Shown here: in pieces, positions 34,998 to 46,250 of the stretch
How positions within the stretch are numbered: position 1 is the stretch's first letter
How the letters are laid out: each line of letters starts with the position of its first letter
Assembly (NCBI GenBank): GCA_934047225.1
Contig: OW203986.1
Span: 14,139,221-14,203,220, forward strand
Length of the DNA: 64,000 nt
Origin: Ypsolopha sequella
Taxonomy: Eukaryota > Arthropoda > Insecta > Lepidoptera > Ypsolophidae
Direction of reading: 5' to 3'
Notes under the pieces: generated by a model
Databases searched by the model: none
Told to the model about the DNA's origin: nothing
The model's input: only the letters and a program-made list of their open reading frames with translations
Made by a program: the position numbers and the translations under genes

Positions 34998-35421
34998 ACC
35001 TTGCCAAGTTTCTTGCCCGTTCTTCTTAGCAAGACTAATCGAATGGGCGGAGGTAGGCATGTATTTATATATGTAACCTATTACTATGTAGTATATAGGA
35101 TGGGATTTGGTTGGCCGCCTGGATTCGTGCTGGGGGCTCGGTTGGTGATCATTGAACCTTGTTCCTGGTCCCTGGCCGGGTCTCCGGTATGGGTTCGGGC
35201 GGTTGATTGGATTTCACCTTGTATAATAATATTTTACCTATAATTTTAATCGTATATATATTGCTACATAAATTAAATAAACATTTAATCTAAGTAGTTC
35301 ATGTACATTTATTATTTTATAACATATATTTTTATAAGATTAAAATTTGACTTGTGAAACGTGTATTATATATACACGTTTGCAAAATAAACTTTTTGAA
35401 TTTGAATTTTGAATTTTGAAT
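34998..35421 (+). repeat. Family E retroelement 3' end, plus copy
   Basis: Begins CTTGCCAAGTTTCTTGCCCG, TTCTTCTTAGCAAGACTAAT (also found inverted at 51559-51615), then from 35044 matches the minus copy at 32930-33298, and ends with a TTTGAATTTTGAATTTTGAA tail. 5' truncated; no reverse transcriptase. Confidence 0.65.
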
Positions 35422-37092
35422 CTCTTCAAAATAGAACCTTGACTTAGTAAAACTGTTACGTATGGTGTGCAATGTCAAATTTGAAATGTCCAATGTCCCT
35501 ACCTCAGAATATCCGAGGTCCCTACTATATTGAATTTCTTCTCTTTTCCGTCCTAAAAGTTCTTATCCTAAATAAGTCTGTCAGATATAATACTTTTTAT
35601 TTAATTTTATTTCAGATTTAATTCAACGGCTTTGTTTTAAGTTTAGATCATAATATGGACAAATGTAGAAAAAAGTCTACGTACACGAATATTAACCCAA
35701 TACCTGTTCTGAGTAGAAGTGTAAGTTTCATTTCAATTCATCAAGTATTTTTTGAGATCGACAAACTTCAACTTTTATGTTTTTAACCGACTTCAAAAAA
35801 AAATATTTTTTTTTTGCTTGTTACTCCATTACTTCGTAATTTCTAAACCGTTTAAATAACTATGAAATGTTAATGTTTGCTACACCGAGCAAAAAGGGGC
35901 AGTTAAGAGTATGACATAGCCAAAACAAAAACCAGTTCCGGGCGTGGCTTATACTATTTTACGATAGCGCGCGGGGGGAAATTCGTCCCGGTCTCTAAGC
36001 TCGCGTCACCATAGCAAAAATACGAATAGAGTGGACGAGGCAGGGTCAAAAGTAATACGTATTTTATTTTATCTAATTTATTAGTGTATTTCGATCATCG
36101 TCACACGGCATTGATCCTACTTGCTATCACGTCGGGACGTAAATTTATTATGGTCGGCTAAAAGTGGTTTTTTGAGTGTTTGATTTATCAGTTGACCCTC
36201 GGAACATTTCAGACACTCCCTTAGAGATACATAATAATATTGTGACGGTTAATTGTCACCATTACCCATTCTTTAAATATTTTTCGCCCGTTGAGCTGGT
36301 TTTACACTTGCGGGAAAATAAATTGGACCAAAAATTTCTTTACAAAAAATTTTTACTAAAGTTGTTATTACAAAAAGTGGAAACTAACAAATATTCTCAG
36401 AAGAAATGCACCACGTCACTATCTATCTCACTGTAGCCTATATCAATTATGCCTCTCTCATTCAACCACGTTTAACTGCGTTACTATCTCATTCCAACTC
36501 ATTTTAAATAGCGTCACTATTTATCTCACTCTAACGCGTGTTAAATGGCATTTCTAATGAACGTCAAATATTTTTACTGCCCGCCACTCTTTCATTCTAA
36601 ATTCTAATTATTTTAAAAAATGCGCAGCTCCTTTGGTAGTAAAATAGCAATAACTTTTTTTTCAAAAGTAATACACAGTAATTGCCAGATCATTTGAAAA
36701 ACAATATTTGATGAGCCGTTATTTAAGACAATTTGCAAAACTAACATACTTAGGACATTTTTTTTCAGGGTGTGGTATCGAACTAACCCAATTACAAAAA
36801 ATTGCTCATAAATTGGGTTTTTATTTTTCTTCCTGATGTAAGAGCATTTCAAGGTTTATTTTTGACTTTATCAATAGCATGACTATTCAGAGTTGCGCAA
36901 CAAAAATTTTATTTATAGAATTTAGAACTGGTTAGCTTTGACTCTCAAAAATCTATTTGAATTTATAAAAGTACCATCAACTCGAAGACTATCTACTTTT
37001 TGCTGAGGTCATAATTTGATATTCTGGTCAGTCATGAGCTGGCCTACCAGCCTTCCAAGGGAAAGCGTTGACTTCTGGGATACCTGTTTACC
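35422..37092. other. No gene; weak SINE tail at 36183-36240
   Basis: 36190-36240 (GACCCTCGGAACATTTCAGA, CACTCCCTTAGAGATACAT) resembles the 3' part of the SINE body. ACCGACTTCAAAAAAAAAT near 35790 is a common lepidopteran repeat word. The remaining frames (36176-36436 plus, 36613-36852 minus) are unrecognised. Confidence 0.35.
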
Positions 37093-38955
37093 CTTGGGAT
37101 AAATCGCCAAGTGTTTAAAATATAGAAATTTATTTGTATCATAGTTTGAAATGTTCAGGTCCCTTTACGCAAAATGAAAAAACAAAACTCTTTTAGGATT
37201 AATTTGTTGTCCCTATGTTTGTCTGTTTGTCCGTTTGTCTAGGCAATTTTTCTGGGTAAAATCAATAAATGCTAATATTTACAGCCCTGTAAAATATACA
37301 TATTATAACGTTTTTATGGCCTTTTCTTTAACTTTTTCATACAAATTTTCTCCTTATGAAAATATAGAGATCAACACTTCACATAATATTTTGCATTTGA
37401 AAGAAAGCACAGAAAGGAACTGTAGAACAAATAATGTAAAAAATATAAAACCATATCTTTCTATTCTAAAGGGATTAATAAAATTTACTGTTTGTTCAGT
37501 GTGGCGATAGCTTTGTTTATTATTATTTTTTTCTTTGTTACAAAGATAACAAATATTTTCATACAAGGTTTTCCTTAAGGGCTATTTCTCCGAATTTGTA
37601 ACAAAATATTAAGAAATAATTATAACGGTAAAGTACAACTTTTAGCTAAGACAATTTATTGTTAAAAGTTTGCAATATGCATAAACATATTTTAATGATA
37701 TTATGGTATCTTCAAAATAATTGGGTTTTCCATAAGCGTGATATCAGATTATTTAAGAAATTTACGGCTGGTATCACGACGACGGATAAGCCAATTATTT
37801 TATTACTATTGTAATATAATTAAAAATATGTTAATGCATACAGCAGACTTTTAACTATAAGTTTTCTTAACTAAAAGTTGTATTTTTACTTATTGAAATT
37901 GTATTTCTCATCAAGAAGTGCAAGATGACAAGATATTCAAAATAAGTTAATTGAATTTGTGAAATGGTTTCAAGTCAAAACAGTTTTCCATGAAACGGTA
38001 ATTGTTTATACTTAGTTTGGTATTTAAACTTAGTCATCTTAACATGAATGACTCCTGTATTTCTCTCTTTTTTATTTCCAGTATAGATAAAAATATACAA
38101 ACTTGTTAAACTTTGCGTAAAAACGAGGCAATATTGACGATATCCTGACAGATATTATGATGGTGTTTTATCAAATTTTGCTTTTTGGGCTGTATAGAGA
38201 CGTAGTTAGATGTCACTAGAATATACTCATGAAAAAAGATATGAAGAAAATAAGCTGTAGACTTCACATTCGGTTTATACCTATTGTATGAATTTTAAGA
38301 AAAATACAGGGGTAATGGGACCTCTTAGGGAAAACCTTGTATTAAACTATTTGTTATCTTAGTAAAAAATAATTCAAGGAAAAAAATAAACAAAGCTATC
38401 GCCACATTGAACAGTAGATAATTAATCCCTTTAGAATATGGTTTTCAAGTGTCTTTCCAGCGAGGCCAAAAAACGAGCATGTGAGGACGGAGAGCGCGCC
38501 AGCGAGGGCAAAGGCATGGTTTTCATATTTTTTACATTATTTATTCAACAATTCCTTTCTGCGTTGACTTTTAAATGCAAAATATTATCTCAAGTGTTCA
38601 TCCCTACATTTTCATAGTGAGAAAATTTGTATGAAAAACGTACGTAAAAAAAAACGTAAAAACCTAAAACGTAATATAAATAAAAACGTCAAAAGTATGT
38701 TTTTACAGCTATATAGAGGGCCGTTTATATTGGTATTTATTAATTTTACCCAGAAAAAATTGTCTAGACAAACGGACAGACAGACAAACATAGGGATAAC
38801 AAATTAATCCTAAAAGAGTTTCATTGTTTTCATTTTGCGTAACAGAACCTGAACATGTACCGACAGGATTATCTACGATCTAATAATTTTGCCATGCACT
38901 GTAAATATTTCAAAATAAATTTCTATATTTTAAATGCTTGGCGATTTATCCCAAG
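37093..38955. mobile_element. Large foldback element, 1.86 kb
   Basis: Outer ends CTTGGGATAAATCGCCAA and its inverse TTGGCGATTTATCCCAAG are perfectly complementary. The ~500-bp left arm (to about 37590) and ~630-bp right arm (from about 38325) pair imperfectly: GTTTGTCCGTTTGTCTAG against CTAGACAAACGGACAG, and AAAGCTATCGCCAC against GTGGCGATAGCTTT. The right arm has an insertion (about 38450-38515, CGAGGCCAAAAAACGAGC). The 700-bp centre has a smaller nested inverted pair around 37650-37700 and 37825-37860. Non-coding. A terminal fragment of the family is at about 45519-45560. Confidence 0.7.
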
Positions 38956-41900
38956 TAAGTGTACCTATATAATTTGCAAAAAACTTCACTTATTGGACCT
39001 GAAATGGTGAGCCAATACTAGAGGGTAATTTCACTAAAAGGTCATTGATCTTTGTTACAGATCTCAGTAAGTATAAGTAAATTAATTTGGGTTTCAATAA
39101 CGATCACAAAACTATTCTTTTAGAGTAACATATATTATTTTCCCGCATAAAAGTATGAATTCATTCCAAATTCATTCAGTTTTGTTGTTATGACTATGGC
39201 ACGATGTAGCTAAATCACTCATACGCATATTTTGTTGAGTTTTTAACGGCAGGAATATGATGCTCCTCGAAATATTACTTTATAAAATTAATTTCAATGT
39301 GTTTTGAAGTAGTTTTGGGAGATATTTATAGCTTGCAAAAAAGGGCACAGGTTCCACGTCTTACGGGCGCCAACGCTAGGCGTAGACTGACAATATCTTG
39401 CTGCCGCTGACTGCATCAGTGGATTTACGTATTTTTGGAAAAAGGGGGTGCTTTTTTTGACCCGAATAACGTGGTATTTGGAAAATGAATAGATATCATT
39501 CACACTAATTTTATTAAAAAAAAAACCAACAAAATCGCGAAAGCGATACCTGAAACAAAATCGATAAGAAGTGTGCAATAGAGGGTTACAAAAAAATTCA
39601 TTGACAGTACAAATATGAATCGATTAACGTGATTTGTGGAAAATGAATACCTTAAAGTTCAACCAAAAACAAGTATTTTTTTTATGGCTATACGTAACCT
39701 AATTATTGCAACAAAATCATCCGAAAGCTGACATTTTATTTCTGTTTGTATTTTCGTTCCCCTTAACGTGAAAATCTACCACCTTACAATTATTACCGAA
39801 ATCTTTTTTTTATTTCTTTTTTGCAATCTGGCAATTTTTTTTTAATTGTCATCTTTTTTATTTTGTTATTTGCTATTTGGCAATTCTTTTTACTGTCTAC
39901 ACTTGGTGAATCTGAGGAATACTTTACACCAGTATAAGGTGACCTAGCTTATACTCGTATTTATGGTCAGAATGAGTTTCTGTTATGAAAATCTTAAAAT
40001 CTTAAGCTGATGATTAATTTAAAATAATATTATTGTAAGTATTTTTAAAGACACAAACGCTTATTTTTAAAAGAAAATTCGAGCATAATGAAAACATTTA
40101 AGGATAAAAAAAAGCGTAAGTCTAGACATAAACTAGTATTTTTCTCGGTAAAAGAATTTTATACTCGCTATGAAAGCATTTTCTGATATTTTAAAATCTG
40201 TTTCTATTTTGAAATATACATTTTTTGTTTAATATAATGAAGCAAAACATTTTCTCATTTTAATAGAACACTGTCTATTTGGGTGTTTAAATTATGATTT
40301 CATTCTCACAACAACAAGCCTGTATTCAAAAACAAGTTTCATATGAAATATCTACATACACGTACAAGGTGGCTTGCTACAAAACTTGAACCACACGTTC
40401 TTAGAACATTCGCAGAGTTACATAGACAATAGAACTTACAGTCAACAAATAGTCGACCCACGGCACACCAACAGTTTGGATCGTCGCCCGCGCCACTACA
40501 ACTGCCTCAAACCGCCCGCCCTGTTGTAAATACCTCCAGCTTTACAGCTCGCCTCGGCTCAACATCTGTGCGTGGAACCGAGCCAAGTAATAAAACTTCA
40601 TGTTTACCGCGTAAACTGTACTCAGACGTGGATTCATAATAGCTGTGTGCATTTGTAGGGTCAACATTCAAGACTAAGCACAGTTAGTACGTCATTCTCT
40701 TGATGAAAATAATACAGAGCAGACATGTCAAAAGCACCCGTAAAAAAGGAACTTATATGGCTTGATTGATGGATTTGAAGAGGCGACAGAGATGTGTTAG
40801 AATCGTACTGAAAATCTGTGGTCTCTGCTTGTGCCTAACCCTTTGGGAGACAGGCGTGAGTATGTATGTATGTAGAACATTACAGGCTAACATGTCAGCG
40901 GTTTTGTATGTGATGAAGCAAAGCACGCTAACTGGACACAAAGTAGCCCATATTTAAACGGAAAGTATACTGAGTATACCTCGTGGATGTTACAAACCTA
41001 CATTGACAGGCTTTTGGTAGGGTCCTTGTAATGACCTAGGAATGACCTAGTAAATTATGCTATCATAAAAGTGATTTGATGTTTCAAAATCCGTTTTAAA
41101 CGAAGCCACAAAACGATTTTAAACGATTGCGAACATCACCCCTATAAACAAACTTTTTAACAAACCCTATAAAAAAAACACTTTCTGACAGAATATTCCG
41201 CGTATCGAAGAATACAAAAGCAATTTTTAGCAAATACGTTAAATAAATTTTAGCATCCTACATTTTACTTGCACTAAAACAAACAATGCGTCTATCTGAT
41301 TTCCATTTGTGATTTTTTTGCCTTTACGTTTTACTGCAGTCGAACACCGATCGATAACATGAATATTCCTTGAAAAGTACACCGCCCTGACCTCTACAAC
41401 TTTCTGTGCTTACCATACACAGACCATAGCTAAGTGGTCTGTGTTACCATAATACGTAAGAACAATTTGATACAGTACAATGCAGCAGCCGTCAGTCATT
41501 CAGACATAGAACGTAAACAAACTCGGTCTGCACAATGTGGCGATGGAAGAGGCAATAAGGGAATTCAATTTACTTTTTTCAATATTGACACTGCGATGGT
41601 CTACTGGCACAAGACTGTTATTGTTTAACGAAGCCATTGTTCAAGGTAGGGTTACCGGTGTCATCCGAGCACCATTGTCCTGCAACGCAAGTGTTTATAG
41701 AAGCAGCATCACCCCCAAGCTATTGTTGAGTTAAAAGTTATGAAAGAATTACTGCATTGTTTGAGACTCGCGATTCAGCGATTAAAATGTGTTTTTTTAC
41801 AATAATGATGCCCATTGAATTGAATTCAATTGCATTTTAAATGTAGCTGCTGTAATAAACGATCAAAATAATGTTTACCGAATGGCCACAGTGCCTGCAC

Positions 41901-42045
41901 AGCACTTATGTATATACGTAATTATTTTTTCAGGTCACAAGCTCGGAAAGGCTCTGTTTATCATTAGAAATCTGGGTGGAAAAGCGCACTTTATCCGCTA
42001 GCGTAGAAAGTGTTTTTAAAATTCGAATATTTTTATTCAATATAT
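38956..42045. other. No recognised feature (3.1 kb)
   Basis: Several short frames (39294-39578 minus, 40753-40957 on both strands, 41434-41734 plus) show no known motif. CAGCTCGCCTCGGCTCAAC near 40547 is a weak CG-rich motif. This is the longest stretch in which I recognise no repeat. Confidence 0.4.
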
Positions 42046-42291
42046 CAAATTCATACTTGAGCCTTGGTAAGTGATCAGCATCATGAACCAATAACGATTT
42101 TTGTAAAATTCATAAAATGAAATTTCAGCTCTCCATAGTGATTCACTCAGGACTAAGTGAATTACTATGGGAAGTTGAAATTTCATTATACGATTTTCAC
42201 AAAATTTGTTATCGATTCATGATGCTGATCACTTACCAAGCCTCCAGTATGAATTTGGACGATGATCAAAAAGTCACCTTGTATAGAACCT
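42046..42291. mobile_element. Palindromic MITE family G, left-truncated copy
   Basis: GTAAGTGATCAGCATCATGA on the left pairs with TCATGATGCTGATCACTTAC on the right, with inner ATGAAATTTCAGCTC and AGTTGAAATTTCAT. The right terminus TCAAAAAGTCACCTTGTA is intact; the matching left terminus is missing. The full copy is 60288-60550. Confidence 0.7.
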
Positions 42292-42510
42292 CATTGGTTT
42301 CGTAATAGTTTATATTCTCTTCAGCCAGTCCACTGAAATGCAAATACTTATTTCATGTCATGCGCCAGCCTCATTTAAAGAATAATCGCACTGGCCAGCA
42401 AGAAAATTTGATTAAAAACAAAATCTTTAAAATTTCCTTCTCTTTATTCAATTCACTTTCCTTCCATTATTTTGGTTTGTTTTTGATAAAATCGAAAGAA
42501 ATCATAAAAT
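42292..42510. other. Spacer upstream of recombinase-like pseudogene
   Basis: AT-rich; may include the untranslated leader of the pseudogene. Confidence 0.3.
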
Positions 42511-42679
42511 ATAAGCGAAGCTAGCAGCGACAAAGATATTAATTTAACACCTGCAGAATTAGTGCAAGGTACATAATGCCGACTTGAGTTTTCTTCCGGA
42601 AAAATCGCGCGAAAAATACATAACAGCGTACGATATATATTTTCTTGCACCTAACATTTCCCTCGCTTTAGTGAGGTGA
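42511..42679 (+). pseudogene. Crypton-like recombinase exon, third copy, broken
   Basis: The reading frame from 42511 begins ATA-AGC-GAA (ISEASSDKDINLTPAELVQG), where the two related exons have ATGAG, so the start codon appears mutated. It hits TAA at 42574-42576. Shifting one base, 42581-42679 reads DLSFLPEKSREKYITAYD then IYF, the same EKS+..YI..Y..[FY] core as the exons at 11008-11331 and 22875-23009, before TGA at 42677-42679. The two frames together preserve the LTP.EL segment and the helix core in the right order, so one frameshift separates them. The exon again ends before the rest of the domain. No function is possible from this copy. Confidence 0.6.
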
Positions 42680-42850
42680 AAAGTTGTGTGTTTCGCTCGG
42701 CAGCAAAGTTATTTAGCGTCTCGTACCTTTGAAACCCTCGCTACGCTCAGGATTCTATATTTGAACCACTCGCTTCGCTCGTGGTTCAATCCTAAATCTT
42801 TCGCTTGCTCAGGTTTCAATACAAGGTACTCGCGCCAAAAATTTACTTTC
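42650..42850. repeat. CG-rich palindromic module after the broken exon
   Basis: Contains AAACCCTCGCTACGCTCAGG, GAACCACTCGCTTCGCTCGT (with GGTTCAA forming the inverse) and CTTTCGCTTGCTCAGGTTTC. GAACCACTCGC pairs with GCTCGTGGTTC as a hairpin. Modules of this kind also follow the other recombinase-like exons and close family A. Confidence 0.6.
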
Positions 42851-43499
42851 CAGCCTTGCATAACAAATAAATATTGATTTGAACATTTTGCGGCAGTAAA
42901 AATACAAGCAGGCAGGTACTTAGCTAAATCTTATGCGATTAGAATTAAAATTATTCCATTTATGCCTTAGGCAGGAACATTCGTTTGATGTGCTTTCGAA
43001 TAATTTTTAAACCAGATGTAATTTTTATACCTTATTTATGTACATTACGTATCTCTAAAACACTAAAATATTATTAAACACGAGAAACTAAGCTTGAACC
43101 AGCGACCTAAATGAAATTGAAAGCCGGTTTATTATACCGTAAAAATACCTTTTTCTTGTACTCGTATAATAACTGTATATTTTAAACAACTTTCGTATTT
43201 GGGATTTTAGTGAAAAATATTATTCACCAAGGAATTGAAATCCTTTTGCTTCTGCTAGTTTTTTTTTTTTTTAGTTTTTAGATGAGAATATTTTTGAGAT
43301 GATCTCATCATGTACGTATTTTTTTATTTTAAAAATACAAAATATAAAAATATAAATAAAAATAAATATAACTGGGTAAGAACGTATAATTTTATGTTAG
43401 AGCAGCAATAAGGTCAGGAAACAAATCCAACTCCAAAAGTAACCTGCCCAAATTGGCTCCGCGATTTAGATCCTATAGTGAAATGCAATAATACATACA
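42851..43499. other. No recognised feature
   Basis: AT-rich, with a T-rich run near 43260 and an A/T stretch at 43320-43370. Confidence 0.4.
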
Positions 43500-43755
43500 C
43501 AGATAAAAAGCATAAAGCAGCATCACGACATGAATCTTTAAGGAGGTATCAGAGGTGTTTCCGAGTATGGGCTGTGAAAAGTCACAGTATACACCGTTTC
43601 ACCGACGATTATTTTAGTGAAATTCTTCGGGTTCAAATATGGGCCCATTCCGGAGCACGCAAACAAACCAACACTAATATGCCCCTACAGGATTTGAACC
43701 CGCAACCTCCAGATTTGTAATCGAGCACTCGAACCAATAGACCACAGAGGCAGTC
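43500..43755 (-). mobile_element. tRNA-derived SINE (minus strand)
   Basis: On the minus strand: CTCTGTGGTCTATTGGTTCG (A-box region), GGTTCAAATCC B box (43690-43700), then ATATGGGCCATATTTGAACC-like body, CGGTGAAACGGTGTATACTG, and CACCTCTGATACCTCC near the tail. Head and body are both present but diverged. Confidence 0.65.
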
Positions 43756-44072
43756 AAAAAGCATAACTCTCTAAACCCCGCCGTAGTCGGGTTAAAGTAT
43801 GTAACAAACGGACAATCGTGTTTGTCTTGGACTATTATCGACACAGGCCCTCATTGTAACAGTGCGAGCTCCATTTACATACCAGACAGAGAAAGTAAAG
43901 AGAACCGACTTGCTTCAAACTATTATCGGCTCCGTAATAGAGCCTATGAGGACCACAACGTTGGGCCTTTGTAGACCTTTCTGCTGGTTAAAGTACAATT
44001 ACATAATCGAACATTTTTGCTCAGCTTTGTGTAAAATCCACAAAAAAAAATGTTTTGACCTTGTTGTCAAAA
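43756..44072. other. No recognised feature
   Basis: Short frame 43862-44092 unrecognised. Confidence 0.35.
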
Positions 44073-44200
44073 TTACATTTGTAAGTAAATAAGTTTTTAA
44101 TTAAAATACTAACTTATGACTTTTTATTTTACTCTAACTTTACTAAAATAAAAAAGTCATAAATTGGGATTTTAATAAGAACCATATTTACTTACAAATT
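44073..44200. mobile_element. Small palindromic MITE (ATTTGTAAGTAAATA ends)
   Basis: CATTTGTAAGTAAATA on the left and ATATTTACTTACAAATT on the right; ACTTATGACTTTTTATTTTA pairs with TAAAATAAAAAAGTCATAA. Nearly the whole element is stem. Confidence 0.7.
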
Positions 44201-45094
44201 AAAGTGTAAAACCAAAATAAACATTATGAGCTGAATCAACAGGCCCGGCACTCCCAAAAAGATTCGGTCGATCGTTTATCGTTCGAGCATACGTCCATCT
44301 CTGACGCACGCATAGAGAGTGTGATAGAGATGAATATACGACCGAACGATATTCGATCGTATTTTGTCACTTCAGAGTAGGCCCTCAGAGTCCAGAGTCT
44401 TCATCAGACAGAGTCGTCATTATCCACGCAAGCAGACCTGTGGGGAGACCGCTAGTAATGTCTATCATTGCATTAAATTTAAAAAAATACGTTAAAACAA
44501 AATTACGTTCGAATCTTCAATTTCAAATTTTGTATTAAAGGTCCAAAAATAAAGTCTACAGGGTTCGTTTACCAGAACAAAAAAGAAAAAATGGAATCCT
44601 AAATCATGTACAGAATTAGAGAGCGTTTTATATGATTGAAAAAAAAATTCTAAATAAGGGTCCATCAAGCTATATTGTGGCTTTGAAGGCTTATTATTAC
44701 TTTTATCGCCGGCACTTTAAAGATTCAAATTCAAATAAGTTTCTTATTGCTCTTCAAATGGAGTTAATATGTCCGCAATGGAGATTTTTACGAGAGGTAA
44801 TTTATTTTCAGATTTCATTGCGAGATTGTAATCGTAACAAGCGGCGACCGCCCTATCTCAATTATCCCTTATCTCACTCAACTTTGGTTGGGCTTTATTA
44901 CAGTGCCTTCAAAAATGGATACCCTTTTAGCCAACTTTGGTGTTCGGAGTCCACGAGTATCGAGCCGATTGGGCTGAATTTTGGTATGTAGGATTACAAA
45001 TAGATCTCGCAAAATCTTTGATATGACATTTTAAATGTGTTTGTAACATGTCCAATAAAGCGTTTTTTTAATCAAATTAGGAACTTTATTGTAT
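44201..45094 (+). other. Spacer with an unrecognised 119-codon ATG frame
   Basis: 44632-44991 is ATG-initiated, 119 residues, and contains PSSYIVALKAYYYFYRRHF and STLVGLYYSAFKNGYPFSQL. It is one of the longest ATG frames in the window but matches no family I know and lacks promoter or splice context; chance in AT-rich DNA is the simpler reading. Confidence 0.3.
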
Positions 45095-45487
45095 AATAGT
45101 AGTTTATGCTACAAGGGCGCAAAGGAATAAATTACGAGGACGATTTAAAATACGAGCGTAGCGAGTGTTTTAAACGTAACCGAGTAATTTATTGCTTTTA
45201 CGCCCGTGTATCATACTACGTTTTTCAATGCATAGTGTGAGGAAATGAAAACAAAAACAATCTTGTGAACTTTAAATAATGATTGGCTCAAAAGGATTGT
45301 ATCCAGAGCCGTTAAACAGTGGAAAAAAAAGTATAACATCTATGGTACACAGGAAAGGCTGCAGGTTAGCCAACCATTGCAAATGAATTAAAAAAAATAA
45401 TAATAATAAAGCCCTAGGGCAAAATAATCGACTTTCTCTCGGTTTTGATGCATAAACAGTGGGCCTTTACGAGCACATGCATTGAAA
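45095..45487 (-). repeat. Family A repeat, copy 3 (minus strand)
   Basis: Hairpin module first (45095-45220, centre TACGAGCGTAGCGAGTG), then the interior, ending GTGGGCCTTTACGAGCAC and TGCATTGAAAA. Orientation opposite to the other two copies. Confidence 0.75.
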
Positions 45488-45574
45488 AAATACTTATACG
45501 TAACTATGATGGAAATAAATTTCTATATTTTAAACACTTGGTGATTTATCCATCGCAAAGGGATACAAATTAAC

Positions 45575-45770
45575 AATTAACATGATATCATTGCGGTATA
45601 AAAACGCAGAAAGAAAAGTAAATCTGGATGTGAGGAGCTCTGAACCAGGATTCTAAGTTGGGACCGAGAGAAAGCCAGAGGTCCCAGGTTCGATTCCCGG
45701 TTCAGAGCTCCCCACATCCAGATTTACATTTTTGTTTTGCGTGTCTATACCGCAATGATATTATGTTAAT
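45575..45770 (+). mobile_element. Palindromic element with tRNA-like core
   Basis: The arms are ~70 bp: ATATCATTGCGGTATA, AGTAAATCTGGATGTG and GGAGCTCTGAACC on the left return inverted on the right. The centre holds a Pol III B box, GGTTCGATTCC (45687-45697), within CCCAGGTTCGATTCCCGG, which can form a T-arm with one mismatch. CTCTGAA and TTCAGAG could act as a 7-bp acceptor stem and GGGACC with GGTCCC as a second stem. No D-arm or A box is visible. It looks like a tRNA-like sequence captured between, or grown into, MITE arms. Strand is that of the B box. Confidence 0.55.
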
Positions 45771-45920
45771 ACTAAACGTTATACTTAATAAACACCTGTC
45801 ATGTATGTGCGTTTATATGCGTTTTTTGTACGTACTACTTGTATATTTTAGCAATTTAAGTGCATACGCAGGATTTTGGTATAAGTATAACAATACGAGT
45901 AACATACCCTTAAATTTAAA

Positions 45921-46250
45921 CCGCCTTTTTCTAATTAATCGAAACAGAACACTTAAACTCAAATTTCACTTAATAGTTACTCCACAAAATCATTACCTAT
46001 GTATAATGTATATTGCTTTGCAAAGTTTCCATTCGTTCCTGTAAATTACAATTTTAATTTCTTTTTTATGAAAATCTTTTGAATTCTAATTTATAGACAC
46101 CAATGGAAATTTTGCGATGGCAACATTCACAAAACATAAGTAATACGGTTTTGTTGAATAACTATTAAGTGAATTTTGAATTCTGTTCAAGTGTTGAATT
46201 TGTTCTGTTTTGATTAAAAATTTATAATTCTAATGATTAGAAAAAGGCGG
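45921..46250. mobile_element. Foldback MITE (CCGCCTTTTTCTAATTAATC family), copy 1
   Basis: Ends CCGCCTTTTTCTAATTAATC and GATTAGAAAAAGGCGG. Inside, AAGTTTCCATT pairs with AATGGAAATTTTGCG, and GTAAATTACAATTTT with AATTCTAATTTATAG. The second copy is 63070-63363. Confidence 0.7.

Noticed and set aside
33101..35243. Conserved GRPPGFVLGARLVIIEPC peptide in two places
   Set aside because: The two copies are near-identical DNA throughout, so shared peptide is not independent evidence of coding.
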